From: Smittia aterrima
Taxonomy: Eukaryota > Arthropoda > Insecta > Diptera > Chironomidae
DNA length: 64,000 bases
Assembly: GCA_033063855.1 (NCBI GenBank)
Contig: CP093829.1
Coordinates: forward strand, 16,709,537 to 16,773,536
Reading direction: 5' to 3'
The notes under the pieces are model-generated. The model was not told where the DNA came from. It saw only the letters and a list, made by a program, of their open reading frames with translations, and searched no databases. The number at the start of each line of letters is the position of its first letter. Position 1 is the first letter of the stretch. Below are positions 12,301-25,594 of this stretch, one piece after another. The translations under genes and the position numbers were made by a program.

Positions 12301-15300
12301 ATTAAATCTTAATTTCTTTTTCGGAGTTTGTTTGCTTCATTGTTGATATAACAATAACTTTTCTTTTGATAATACAGTTGAATCGTGCAATACGCTTCTG
12401 TCACGCGACTTGAAAAGAAATCTTTTCAATTTGTTTGCTTCTTGGAGCGGACAATACGCAAAGCCTTTGGGCGTCTCTTCATCGAGCCTCGTTAACGAAG
12501 ATGAAAAGCTTCAATTTTGCGCTCTTCAAGTGAGTTGTGATAAACGGTGATTGAGGCAGTTTTCACGGTTTAATTTTCTTAGGCAATGTCGGCTCTTTTG
12601 TGTTGCGGCTCCTGCTTTGATACGCAAAATTTGGGGGAAGATGGAAACATTTACTTTTGGCTTGATTTACTTTTAACTTCTTCTGATGACAAGGTAATTA
12701 AATGTTTCAATAAACAACTTTTCTCGGTTGGCGAAGAATGTTCTAAAATTCTTTGATGATGTTCAGAGGTTTCGAAGTAAATTCTGATTCTTTTAAAATA
12801 TTTTTTAAACAGATTTACCAGCTCGCAAAGGACACAGTCGTTCTTCTTCTCGAATGCAATCCTGACATTGGAATGTTACTTGAGTGGGTGATTGATCGTT
12901 GCTACACGGCAGTTCCGCGAGAGGCTGACGCCTGTTTCCTTGCCTTGTCATCAATCTTCAACGTAAAGTAAGTAGAACTTCATGACTAGGTCGTTAAAAT
13001 TCATTAGAAACGCTTGGAGGCTTTTAAATATTGTTATGAAGGTGAAAGAAATTAATTACTGATTAAAATGGAAGAAAAATCATTATTCCGCTCACTTTAT
13101 AAGGCTTAAGGTGTTCAAGAGAGAATTCATTCGTGAGGTTTAATAAGCGGTTTTCAATGAAATTTTAAACTTTCAAAACTTCCGTTGTCGATATTTAAAT
13201 TTATATGAATTCGCTAATAAATTCTAATGAAATTGATTTTTTTTTCTTACAGAGAGTATCCGTGTGATCATTACACTTCTGTTATAACCGTCACGATGGT
13301 GATTTCCGGATGTCCACGTGTCGATATTCAAGCAACTGCCTTACAGCTTCTACAGCTTTTGGATAAACGTTTCTTTGGCTCCGTTGGTCTTCTCCAGGGC
13401 GAAAAGGATAAAGGTAAGAACTTGCTCATAGCTCATGCTCAAATAATTAAACACATTGCTTGGCTGGAAGTATCTTTTACCGGTAGAATTCCCAGAATTC
13501 AAATTTATTTCTGTTGTTCTCGAAAACCGATGTCCAGAGCTCACATTATATTCAGTTCAATAAATTAATGTATTCTGAGTAAAAGTTTAAAAACAGCTTC
13601 GTTGAAAGATAGCATTTTAATGGATATAAATTTGATAATGGGCTGCCAATTCTGGAAAAAGAGGTTTTCTCCTCGGGGTCGTAGCGGTTGTCATAAGGAG
13701 TTAGATATTAGAGGCAATTTGCCTACATTTTTTATCACAAGATCCCCTACGCAAAAAAATACAATGTGAATATTTTTATGTTAACATCATTATGACTGTT
13801 TAATTGATATGTAGAGGGACTCCAGCAAAGTTAATTCCGCAGAAAAAATCATGAGACTTAGATATTTCTGTTTTGCAAAATGTAATTGCGGAAATCTGTA
13901 AATGAAATTGCTAGTGCCACAAGCGCTGGGGCTTCGAAACTTTATCATTTTAATAACGTTAAATTATTCCTTTTTGCTTCAAAAGTACAATTTCTTTTCT
14001 CTACATAACTTTATTTTCAAATTTAACGCTTGACCAAGTGTTCAACCTCAATCATTCTATCAATTTACATTCTATCATTTTAACTTTTAAAATCACATTT
14101 TCATTTTGGACAGAAAAATATTTTTGTTTGAATAATGATTTCCTAATTTATATTGGACTTTTAGATTTGATCTTATAATTATTCCAGCTACTCGTGTTTA
14201 TTCGTGTAGGTTGCAACTCTTGAATATCGCCTCCAGATCCATTTCTCAAAAAGCGTTTAGCAGAAGCCGATGATGTTGATTGTTTTAAATATTCTGAAAC
14301 TAATTGTAATAGTACAATTTATAGTGTGGTTAGAAACCTTTCAAGTCGCTATTACCAGTAACCTGTGTTGTTCCAACGTCTGGTTGTGCAACGTGATTCT
14401 TTTTGAAGACAGAAAACATTGAAATTACAGCTTTTCTGTAATAAGAATAAGGTGAAAACTTATATTTTACTCTTTAAGCAAAATATTACCGAAAGTTCTG
14501 TCCACTAAGACAGTAAAGAGCAAAGTTGATTCCAAAATTCGTGATGAAGAAGAACCTAATTAATGTAAGATTAAAATTGAGAAAGTAGATTAAAGATTTC
14601 TCTGTGTTTTGTGGAAGGAGATAGAAAACTTTCTCCTTTTATCATCGCGAAAGCTGATTACACTCACGTACCAGCAAATGTATTGTGTGATTATAGTGGC
14701 ATCGGTGGTCGTCCCGTCATTCTGTTTAATTAAAAGTATTTCCAAACTGAAGTCATGTTAGAATTAATGTGCTTTAAGTAGAAAATACCTTAATTAGGAA
14801 AACTTTGATTCTCATGATGTAGCTTGGCAAATTGAGAATTACAAAGACTGTTGAAACTAGCAGCAGCATCTTAGTTACTTTAATTTGTGATGAGTTTGCT
14901 GTTTTCTTTGTAGCTGAAAAAGAGCTATTTAGTTCTTCATTTGTCGCAAATAGAATTTAATTATTCTCACTCTTAAAGCACGAATGCAAGGATTGGTTTT
15001 GAATGTTTGAATAATTCAATTTGAGTGTTGAGTGATTCGATTTGTTTTTAAAATCTCTGATGTGAGGTTTTCTGTAAGGATTTTCAATTTAAATAATTGA
15101 TTGGCTGCATTAAGGAAGTCTTGCCTCTTCTGCACTGTCATCGTTCGTCTCACTCCAGCGACCTTCCAAACAGCTAGAGCTGTGAAAGTGTTGAGAATGA
15201 CAATCGTTGTGAAGGGAATTACGAAGACAATAACTGTGTCGATGTAATTGAAAATTTGCATTTGCAACTGTTGAAATTAGAGAGAAAAAGAAATTTTAAG

Positions 15301-18300
15301 CTTTACTCCTTCTTTGAATTTCTTTTTGCGAAGAAGAACGGATGGATTAAATTGGAATATTCTTATTGAGATGAGTTCAATTTAATATCATATCAAAGGA
15401 ATTGAAAATATATTTAAATATTTAGATAGTACTAACTTCTCAATAACAACTTCTTGGTAACTTGACATATTCAAAGTGTCTTCTACCAATCCAATAAATT
15501 CTGAGATGTAAACATCGAAGAGGATCGTGGGAATATTTCCTTTGAGCAAATTAATTCTAGGAAATTGACAGAGACAAAACAATTTTCTTTTTGACTCACT
15601 TTATATTCGTCTCGAACATCACAGACATAGTTGTCGAGTGCTTCCGAATATTTCGGCGCTGCATAAATAAAATAAGGAATGCAAATAAAGACACCAGTGA
15701 AACATAATCCAACCAGCACTGTACATGCTCGTTTCACTGTGCACATCGTTTGACGCTTTAGCGGATAAAGAACTGCTATAAATCTCTCCACTGTAAATGC
15801 CACTACGAACCACACTGATAAAAAACTGCACAATCCACTGATGTATGTGAAAAATTGACAATAATATTCTTGATTATACACATTAACGTCAATGAAATTT
15901 AGCCATGAGATGAAAGCAGCTAAGAGAAAAACTGTATCACTAATTCCCAGAGCTGCAAGATAATAGCTCGACGATAATTTCTTCAGTTTTGTTCTGAAGA
16001 ACACAATCACTGATAAAATATTTCCGATACTTCCGAATAAAACCAGAGTTGGTGTATAATAGTGCGTGAGGAAATCTCCGATTTTGTAACTAACTCTCAA
16101 CGCGTAATCCTCTTCACCATCAATGTCGCTGTAGTTATCGTTAGTTGTGGGACTTGCATAGTCATAAGAGTAATGATAAAAATCTGAGGTGTTTGTATTA
16201 GACGTCGAAGAAGGATCAATATAAGTTGGCAATGTTGCCATAAAATGTGTTTTATTCTCTAGATACATTTTTGATTTTTCACTATTATTGAGCACTTTGT
16301 GACACAGAAATTTAATATATCCACTTATTTGTTACATGAATTCTTTCTGAGTTGTCCTGAAAGGTATCAAGATTTATTCCGTGCGTTCCGATTGAGTGAT
16401 GCCCGCCGACTGAACGAATAACAGCGATGATAATATTGATATCGTAAATGCAGATCCACGAGACTTGACGAGACTTTTCTCTCAATTTTCGCTCTCTCGG
16501 AAAATTTATTTGAACGAAACTCTCACGGAAAATTAACTGGTTGCTTTATTTTCAATTTCAGATGACAAAACCGGCACTCTTGATGGAGCATTAGATACGT
16601 TATACTGCCGCTCTCAAATGTATCTCTCTCGTCAAATGTCCCGCTTAAGACAAGAGCTGACAATGCCAATATTTTCGGGTAACTTGATTCTGGAATCTGT
16701 GATCTTTAGCAATCACTTTTTATTTTTAATTTAGAAATGACCCATCGCTTTCAAACGGCTCGAAACGATATCAGGTTCTTGGTTCTTCAATGCATGTTGC
16801 CATGGCTTGAAAATATGGAACTTCTGGCCACAAGTGTCCCAGCAACAATCTCTCCACTCTCCTACATTTCGTATTATCCAGATTCAGGATTAAAAGGGCG
16901 TCGTGATGGCAGTGGATCAACTGAAGCCACTGAAATGATTTTGAATAATCTGTTCTACATAACCGCTAAAGTAAGTTCCTATTTCAAACAATTTTCATTA
17001 CCAACTAAACCACACCTACAGCAATTACTCAAAATTATTTGTTTGTTCATTTTGAAACAATTTTCAATTAAAGTTTACAAGGTTCAATAAGTAAAAAGTT
17101 TAATAGAAAGTTTTGTCTTCATACCGAGATTTTAAGCAAAACCAGCTTTTGTGTTCATTAATCTTAAATATCTCATTTTCTTTGTTCCTCCTGAAGTACT
17201 CGGATTCACACGGCAGAGAAATTGAAGAACTTTGGGGAATTCTCGCGCAGTGCTGGCCTAATAATCTGAAAGTTATTCTTCGATATTTGGTTATCATCTC
17301 TGGTTTGGCCCCGAATGAACTTCTTTGCTACACGAAACGTGTTGCACTTTATCTCGCTCGCTCTTGTGCTGAAAGATTCCTCGACGAACTGATGTTGGAG
17401 CTGCAGACGGTCGAAACATTAAATTGTCTTATAGAAAGAACAGAGACGCCTCCCTTCTACCGACTGACAAGCATGCGAAAAACTTCAAGTCATTGTGACG
17501 GCGCTGCAAACAACGATCCTAAGATTCAAGAGTTGGCAGTTGAAAAGGGCACAATTCACACAAAACGACATGCGAAAAACGACGACGATAAAAATGGGTA
17601 AGTGACGAAGTCCTTTGAATAATATAAAAACGCGTGCAATCTCTTAAAAATTATTGCGTGCTAAATTTATTCAAATTTCTGTATAAAATATTTTTCCGCA
17701 AAAGAATTCATTCAGAAACAGCTTTTTTTTTTATAAAACTTCTTTTGAGAGAAAGCTTACAGTTCATTTTGCAAATATTAAAAGCTGCCTTCTTATTATC
17801 AATAAAGAAATACGATTTCCTTTTATTTCCTATTTCGCAGAACTTGCAAGTCTGACAGCGCTTTGAGAGCCCTTGCAAACAGCAACGCGTATCGACCACC
17901 AAGAGGAAGTGACAAGATTCGAACAGCATCTGGACCATCGATTCTTCCTCGTCATGAAGATATAATTCAAAACGAAATGGACATTCAGTCGGACGAAAAC
18001 ATTCCATTAAGGCATGAATATAGACATCAATCGCATCCGCTTCCAATGCCGGAATACGGCGGTTACTTTGCTCCATTAAACAAAATTTTACCAGACACTA
18101 ATCTTCCAATAAGCGGATTCCACAGATGCAATGTGGCGGTGATGCTGTTATCTGACATAGTTGTTGATGGTATCGCTGGAATTGATTGGACTCTTCATCT
18201 CCCACTGATGCTCCACATTTTATTCCTTGGCTTGGATCACTCACGTGCTCTTGTTAGAGACCATTGCAAGCAGCTTTTGTTAAACTTGCTATTCGTTCAA

Positions 18301-21300
18301 TCTATGCATAACGATCACTTAACGTTGGCAAAAATCATGTTAAATAGTCAAACGAAAAAGTTGGGATTAGGCTTAGGAGCGTCAAGTCTTTCAATTATAT
18401 GTCACAATTTCACAGAATTCGATGAAGACTTTGAAAGCTACATGTTTAAGCCTTCGACTTTGCCAGTGATCACTGGAAGTGCAAATACTTCAGGTGGCAG
18501 CAACGTGATTAACGAGTCCCTAAAGTCGTTAGAAGATGAAAATGTCGAAAACGTTGAAATCCCGACGATTGTGACAGAAGATATTCCACCACAGTCTAGT
18601 CAAAGCATGTCGATTTCGCATGTTATTAAAAGTTTGATAATGTTCTTGACACAAGAGAACTCGACGCCTCTTTGGAATTACGAGGACATTACAGCAAAAG
18701 TTTATGTCTGTAAATCGACAGAGCAGCTTACTTGCTTTACAAGACACATCGTAAAGATTTTCTCCGAATCACATCCACAATCAAGTGTATCAGAGCGATG
18801 GGCGCAAACTGCGCTTCAACTTGGATTAAGCTGCTCCTCACGGCATTATGCTGGCCGCTGCCTTCAAATATTCCGAGCTCTTAACGTACCAATTAACTCA
18901 AGAATGCTCTCAGACATTCTTTCACGTCTTGTGGAAACAGTGGCTGAACAAGGGGAGGATATGCAAGGATACGTTACTGAGCTCTTACTGACACTGGAAG
19001 CAGCCGTTGATAGCTTGGATTCTGATTTTCGTCCACTTGATGTTATGAAAGATATTTTTAAAAGTACACCCAATTTAAATAACAAAGATGGAGTACTGGC
19101 GCCTGGTTCAAGTGAGTTAATTAATTTTTCTTATTATTCAAGTTGATTTGATTTTCTCTTTTTTGTTTTTGCGAAACTCAATTTATTAATTATATTCGTT
19201 CTCGTGTCGTTATATTATTCAGATAAAAGAGCAAGTGATGGAATTCAAGCTTCGCCACAAGCGATGAATGCTATCGTTACAACAGGCAGTCATGCTAGAA
19301 GCACCAGTTACTCAGTTTCGTACTGCACAAAGAAAACAACAAACACTCCCATTGATAATAAAGGTAAGGATTCCATGTGCTCTAAAAACATTTCTCTCTT
19401 ATGAGTGCTCTAAAAACATTTATGTGAAATCATATATTTTTCTCTTTTCATTTTCATAACAGAATTGCGTAACCGAACAGCAACTAACATTGAACTTGAA
19501 CGTTCTCACTCGAAATTCTCGCCAAATTCATTGAGTCGATCGAGAAGTGCTCAAAGCTTAAAACTTTTGGGAACAGATACAGCAATTCAAGATGATAAGA
19601 TGACGATCCTAGCACAGTTGTTCTGGCTTGCTGTGTCATTGCTAGAGAGTGACTATGAACATGAATTCCTACTAGCGCTGCGTCTTTTATCTCGGGTTTT
19701 ACATCGCCTTCCACTTGATCGACCCGACGCTCGTGACAAAGTTGAAAGACTTCAAAACCAACTAAAGTGGAGCAACTATCCTGGCGTGCATTCGTTGTTG
19801 CTGAAAGGATGCACTCACGCTGTGACATATGAGCCATCTATCGCTTTGCTATCTCAGTTGTCTCCGATTTTGAGTCTTCCCGTATGTGATCCGACACAAA
19901 GCAGTGCATTTGCCATGAATGTTATTGCGTTGCTTCCATATATGCTCCTGCATTATGACAATGCCAATGAAGTTTGCATTCAAAGTGCGGAAACAATTGC
20001 TCAAGTAGCTTCCGAGATGGGAACGAAGCTGGAAAATCTTGGAACTGTCATGACGCTTTACAGCCGAAAACAATTTAGCAAAGAAAGCTTTCAGTGGACG
20101 AAATGTGTTATTAAATATTTGCATGACACCTACGCACATCTGGGTATCAACATGCTGGCTTTTTTAATTGAAGTGCTAGAGAAAGGATGGACACAAGTTC
20201 AGCTACAAGTTCTCAGCGTCATTCACTGTTTGCTTCACTATGTTGAACTCTCGACGCCGCAGGCACAAATCATCAGCAGCGACTTGCTTCGAGTGGTAGC
20301 AAAATATTTAGACGTAAGAAATTGTTTCCGAGCCGACTTGAATTTAAGAAAAAAACAATTAAAGCACATTTTTCTTCACAACAGAGTCCCAACTGGAGAG
20401 AAGCGTTAAAAATCCTGAAACTCGTCGTTACGAGAAGTTCGACATTGCAGGTTGTTCCTCAAACGACTTCAATTGATCGTTCAACGAATTTCTTTCAAAA
20501 TCTTCACGGGAGTTATAGCGACTCTGAAGTATTTTGCAAAAAAGAGCTTGCCGGGCGAACGATGGAGTTCTCTTTTGATGTTTCACAAACGCCTCTCATA
20601 GGTCGTCGACTTTTGTTGAAACCTGACTTGGAGACGAACGTAAGCACTCAAGCGAAGATAAGTCAACCGACAAATTCAAATATTTCTGGAACACCAAATT
20701 CGCCACGAAGAAGCACGAGTTTATCACCAGCCGACACTGTCCCTTTAAGTGGATGGAAACGTCCGTGGATGTCTCAAGGACGTGTCCGCGAATGTCTTGT
20801 GAACTTGTTGACTACATGCGGACAGCGCGTGGGCCTACCAAAGAGTCCATCGGTAAGTGATTGCTAACAATTAAGTCGAATTAAGATGTAATTTATTTTC
20901 ATTTGGCTTTAATTTTTCTTGCCGCTGGTTTGCCCTATTTTGATGGTATTTTTTTCACCTTCTGTTATTCTACTTCTATGACTACCCCAAATACTTAACT
21001 TTCTTTTGCATGAAAAACGTTTTTGAACAAAAAGGATGAGATTTTAAGTTCATTATGGTCGAAGGTAAATTTTTGGGTTCTTTGTTAACCAAAGCGAACA
21101 TTCTTTTATACAACTGATGTTTCCATTTAGCTTCCGAAAAAAACATGTTGTTTGAAATCATTACATTATGAAGCCATTAGAGATTATTCAAATAGACAAT
21201 TAGCAGAGAGTGAATAATTAAATGAATTTTGTTTATCTTTGCGCAGGTCATATTCAGTCAATCTTCAGATTTGTTGGAAAGACAATCTTCAGCATCGAGC

Positions 21301-23104
21301 ACGGAGGATACATCTGGTGCTCAACAAGATCTCAGCGGCGGATCAAAACGCGATGATGGCCAACCTGATTTTGGTGTTTTCAAAGACTTTGATTTTCTTG
21401 AATATGAAAGTGAAAGTGTGGAGGGTGAATCGACTGATAACTTTAACTGGGGAGTTCGTCGAAGGCCTCTTTCTGAGGGTGACAGTGAACCACTAACAAA
21501 GACGCCTTCACACATAAACGATGAAAGCGTTAGCGAAAAAACACCAACGATGAGTAAGAAGCGAAGAAATGCTGATGACAGTTCAGACGAAGAAGTTGAA
21601 TCAGAATCACCGCTTGATGAAGATCATAGACCTATCTTCACAAAAACATCTTTTGGGGGCCCGCCTACACTGTCGCTTAGTTTACGTGAACGTAGGCCAA
21701 GAAGAGATTCAGTTTCACGAAGTGATACGAGCGGCTCAAGTGCAGGTGACTTAGACATCACGCCATGCAATGCATCGCCTCATCTTCCTGGAATGCTCAC
21801 GTTTAGACCATCAACTCGCGACGAAACTGAAGAAACATGGCGCAGAAGCTTACTTTGTCTTCTTGTAAATCAACCGTCGTCACATCCTCCGCTTCTCTTA
21901 AATCAATTGTATAAATTGATTAAGGAACTAACTGTCAAATGCACTTCTATCTCGAAAGAATGCGTAAAATTTTTCAGCGGAACGACTGCTCCACTTGGCA
22001 ATCGAATCTCGATTCTTTCCGATTTACTTTCGTCGAAAGGAGAACCGCCAAGAGTTTGGTTTCATCAGGGCTTCGCCAGTACTCCTCGACTTGTTGAATC
22101 GTTACGATACAGCGTCCTTGAGATTCAAGAGCATCTTGAAACTTTCTTCGATCGAAAAGAGCATGTGATGGAAAGTCTTGAATCGATTAAAGCTTCAGTT
22201 AAATTTAGTTTATTTACTGACGATACTTTACAAGAAGGTGCTTCAAGCTCTGAGGCGATTCCAGCTGATCCAGCAATGTCTGAGCTTCTCATCGACCTTG
22301 GACGTGGTTTATATAAATTAATGTTTCAGCTCCTTCTCCTTATTGAGGCTGATCATAAAATTGCTATTCAAGTTTATCACAATCTCCAAAGGAACGAAAC
22401 CGTAATTATACCTTTCGTTTAATCTGTCTATACAAAAGACTCACGTTTTCTTAATTTTCACAGATGCAAGACATGTCAGAAACCTTTGTATCGATTAAAG
22501 GAGCAATTTTACAAAGTATTGATGATGTTGAACTTGAATCACTCGATACATCAACATCGACAGAAGGTGAAAATTCGACGCCAATTGCTTCTCCCATTCC
22601 AATGAATGTAGGCGACTTCGAACATACAATTTATGAGCTTGTGGATAAACAGAGGTTTGTGAAATGATTAGATTCTTTGAATTGATGTAATTGGATGTGA
22701 ACATTCACAGATGGCGGGCTACGATTCAGCACGTTAAACAGTATAAACAAATAGCAGAGTCGACGACTTACATAGTCAACGTGGAAATAAATCAAGGCGA
22801 AGAGACAAAGTCGACTGATGAACTATCGACAATAATGAACATCTATGCTGAACGATTAATTAAAAACAGAAATGGTAAGTTTCTTCTTTAGGCTAAACAC
22901 GATCTCGGCTGAAATTGCTTTTTTCAACCAGATGCTTTCATCCTCTCTCGGACTGAGCACGACCTGAACGAAAACTATCAGATTCTAATGGAAAACTTGT
23001 ACTACGTGACTGCAGCCATTCAAGAACTTGACGTGAGCATCAAAACAAGTTCATCTCCGTCTGTTCACCGAGGCGACATTGTCGACATCATTACGACTTT
23101 ATAA
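6342..23104 (+). CDS. fry: Furry (very large HEAT/Armadillo-like scaffold protein)
   Basis: Furry binds and activates NDR kinases (Tricornered) and organises actin and microtubules in wing hairs, bristles and dendrites. Twenty-one coding exons: 6342-6394, 7487-10167, 10232-10560, 10612-10803, 11754-11915, 11971-12290, 12378-12529, 12583-12693, 12813-12967, 13253-13413, 16562-16678, 16735-16970, 17197-17597, 17841-19111, 19223-19363, 19463-20313, 20385-20852, 21247-22401, 22464-22654, 22711-22874, 22932-23104. Phases agree from exon 2 to the stop. The product is about 3,160 residues, in the furry family range. The conserved N-terminal block begins near residue 120 (RPGEVVMRILFADF). The long HEAT-like middle follows, then a Ser/acidic-rich linker (about 21250-21760) and the conserved C-terminal block. 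Exon 1 is uncertain: its ATG is one base out of frame with exon 2 (see findings). Poly(A) signal AATAAA at 23171. Confidence 0.94.
10804..11753 (+). other. furry intron 4
   Basis: An intron of 950 bp bounded by GTGAGT and TTATAAG. No second gene or extra in-frame exon was seen. A few A-runs and short ORFs on both strands have no family signal. Confidence 0.75.
14330..16268 (-). CDS. Class A peptide G-protein-coupled receptor nested in furry intron
   Basis: Lies antisense inside the furry intron 13414-16561. Exons right to left: 15600-16268, 14971-15267, 14789-14913, 14672-14721, 14490-14555, 14330-14435. The start is the first ATG (MYLENKTHFM). A Ser/Thr/Tyr/Asp-rich extracellular N-terminus of about 70 residues comes first. 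TM1 lies near 73-91 and TM3 ends in ERF (161-163) in place of DRY. Cys137 and Cys216 form the expected loop disulfide. TM5 begins in exon 2, TM6 is in exon 3 and TM7 reads NFGINFALYCLSGQNFR. About 437 residues in all. The TM7/helix 8 sequence suggests the insect CNMamide/TRH-receptor-like group, but I assign this by memory only. Exon 2 is one base short of keeping frame with exon 3 (see findings). Confidence 0.85.
21035..21064 (+). other. Candidate 30-bp cassette microexon of furry
   Basis: Between exons 20385-20852 and 21247-22401, an AAAAAG acceptor is followed by 30 bp reading DEILSSLWSK and a donor GTAAAT. Both neighbouring exons join in phase 0, so inclusion adds ten residues in frame. 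The upstream pyrimidine tract is weak, which is why it is not in the main model. Confidence 0.35.
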
Positions 23105-23170
23105 AAACGGAAAACGAAAACATTTTCCCCGGCCTAATAATCGAAGGCTATGTACATTTTATATGGCTTG

Positions 23171-23176
23171 AATAAA
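23171..23176 (+). terminator. Poly(A) signal of furry
   Basis: AATAAA 66 bp after the furry stop codon, followed within about 40 bp by a T-rich stretch. This gives a very short 3' UTR for so large a gene. Confidence 0.65.
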
Positions 23177-23889
23177 ATAACAAAAAAGTGAAGTGTTTCC
23201 AATTGGACTCCACTCTAATTCCTTTTCTTTCAAAACAAATTAAAAATAGAAGGCAGCACCCCGCAACCCGCGCCCGACCCTTTAACAACCTTTTTTGGAT
23301 GTAACAAATTGCTTCAATGAACGGATTTCGAATTTCTCTTGTTATTGCTGTTTTTTTTCTTTAAGAATCTGGACTTATCGTGTAGCCTTGACTCGCTTCG
23401 ATCTTTTATTTAGTGAATAGAATGATTTTAAATATTTATTCACTCACTTCGAAAGAATCATCATTGTTGACTCGGCAGACGAAGTTAAGTCGTTGACTTT
23501 AGTTAAATTTTAAATGACAACAGTCAATTTGTTTTGACTTGAGCTCTGCTAATTGAACCTAACTTTTCAAGTCTTTTAAATTCTTCTTTTTTGTGTTCTC
23601 TAAACGATGTTATGGAAATATTATGGATTATTGATGAACATAAAATTTTTCACTTCTATTTTCCCAAAGACCTTAAGGAAAGCTTAGCATCTTGTCTAGC
23701 AACAAGACTTTATGAATTCCATTAACAGCCTACACTTTTTTATGAATCGATGTAAAAACAAATTAGTCAAAGAGATTTTTTTCCTCAATTTAATCATCAA
23801 GGCAACTCGACTTTCTCAGCAAGCTTCTGCTAACATTGTGTCTCGTATTCGTCTTTATTTCATACGTTCCGCAGAAAATATTCAGCAAA
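23177..23889. other. furry to coiled-coil gene intergenic region
   Basis: Holds the furry cleavage site and the promoter/5' UTR of the coiled-coil gene. A short GC-rich patch at 23254-23280 stands out against AT-rich surroundings. No ORF with family signal. Confidence 0.6.
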
Positions 23890-25594
23890 ATGGCAGCAAT
23901 CTCCATGCTCGAGCGAAGAATAGATCTACACATGAGAGAAAGCTCTGATCAGATCAAATTGTTCAAAACCGATTTACAGAAGTTGAAAAGCAATTCAAAA
24001 TTAAGAAGTCAGAAGGCTCCGGTTCAAACAGCAAAATCTGAGAAAATTACAAAAAGCAAAACGTTAGAAGTGAAAAGAAAATTTCCTGTGAAACCTCAAA
24101 ATGTTTCATCAAAAGTTCAAGTGAGATTCTTATTCTTACGGTTTTGAATTATATGAGACAGCCAATTTTTGGGTTTCTCAGCATCCCACACATGACATTG
24201 CAGAGAAGTTGTCTGTTTCAACATCTCAATTTAGCGAAACGGATTCAGTCATGTCGAAGATAAATTTTAACGGAAGCTCAAGTCGCATTGACTGCAATCC
24301 ATTGAAGTTAATTCAATTTCTTTTAATGGATTTGAAATTAAAGCTTAAGGACTTCATTCCCGATGGTAATTAAAATCAGAGCTGTAATGTCAAAATTTAA
24401 ATTGCTTTTCTAAATTAGATGAAAAGGAGATTACAAACCTCATCAATGAAATCAAATATGCAACGAAGCAAGCTTATTTAGAGCGCAATGTGAAGGAAGT
24501 GAGTATTGACATTTGTCGAAGAAGTTAAATTAATTTTATTTTTCGATTCAAAGATGAAAATGAGTAGGAAAATGCAAGATCAAACGACTCAAGTTTGTAT
24601 TCAAAATAAAGAACAACTTTTATCAAAGGATATGCAGACGGATATTTATGGGAGTGAGTTTGATTTATTAATGGATTTCAATGGAAATTTAAAAGTAAAA
24701 TCAAAGCTCGAAGCGAATTTAAGGTAAAAGTTTTTTGAAAATAATAACTGAAAGAAAAGTCTTTGTCACTTACCGCTGATATTTGAGTAGAGATGTTGAG
24801 AAATTATTCGCAAGCGAGTTGAAGGAAACTGGAGAGAAATTTAACAAACTTTCAAACGAAATTAATCTTCTTCAGGTGAAAACTCTTATTACGATTCGTC
24901 TGCGTAATATGTCAACTGATCCGATTCATTTCCTTTCAATTTAGAGCAAATTGAATGCGGAAATTAATTCCAGTGAAAAGTCGATTGAGAGTCGAGTTGA
25001 TTTAAAACTTTCTGAAATTAAATTGGAAATAGATTTCTTGCGAAAAACTATTGAGTGAGTTATAACTCATCCGCTTTGATTTTGATACTTGACGTTTGAG
25101 TCTCATTAGTGACTCAAAACATTCAAACCTCAATGGAGTACATAAGAAGCTTGCGGAAACTAATAACAAGCTTAATCAAGTCAAACGGAAGTGCATTGAC
25201 GCGACAAAACATTGCCTGCAAATGCAGTTCGACAATGTGAGCGACAAGCTTTTAAGCTCAAGTTTTATATTTCACTTCTTGTTTTCAACAGCTCGTTCAC
25301 CAATCCATTATACCGAAGAAGATAGAAATAGCAAACGAACTAGGAATAATCAAATCAGATGTCAGAAGAGAAATTACTGCTCTTAAAGAAGCGTTGAGAC
25401 AACCTCTTACTACATCATATTTTACTTCATCGTCTTCATCATCTTTAAGTTCATCACCACGGGCAAATCCTTCATCCGAGACTGTAAGGGATCTCCGAAA
25501 GGAAGCAGCAGAAATCTTATTCGATGGACGATTGATGATGGAACAGGAACTTAATGGAGTATCGGGTAGTCTCAATCTAAATGATGCAATTTAG
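23890..25594 (+). CDS. Unrecognised coiled-coil protein, 429 residues
   Basis: Eight exons join with consistent phases: 23890-24120, 24182-24365, 24419-24498, 24554-24723, 24791-24875, 24945-25054, 25110-25236, 25292-25594. The start is the ATG of MAAISMLERRIDLHM. The N-terminal third is Lys/Ser-rich and basic. The middle (from about residue 195) is rich in Lys, Glu, Leu and Asn with heptad-like spacing, as in LFASELKETGEKFNKLSNEI, suggesting a long alpha-helical coiled coil. A low-complexity Ser run (SSSSSSLSSS, around 25430-25460) precedes a final helix ending LNLNDAI. No signal peptide or membrane segment. Introns are 48-76 bp. I do not recognise the family; a centrosomal, kinetochore or ciliary structural role would fit the composition but is only a guess. 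Confidence 0.8.

Noticed and set aside
15388..15582. 64-codon frame downstream of GPCR exon 1, looks like an extracellular loop
   Set aside because: Joining it puts the frame out of phase or into a stop. Splicing from 15600 directly to 15267 gives the expected short loop into TM5 in phase 0.
17708..18076. 122-codon minus-strand frame
   Set aside because: Antisense shadow of furry exon 17841-19111.
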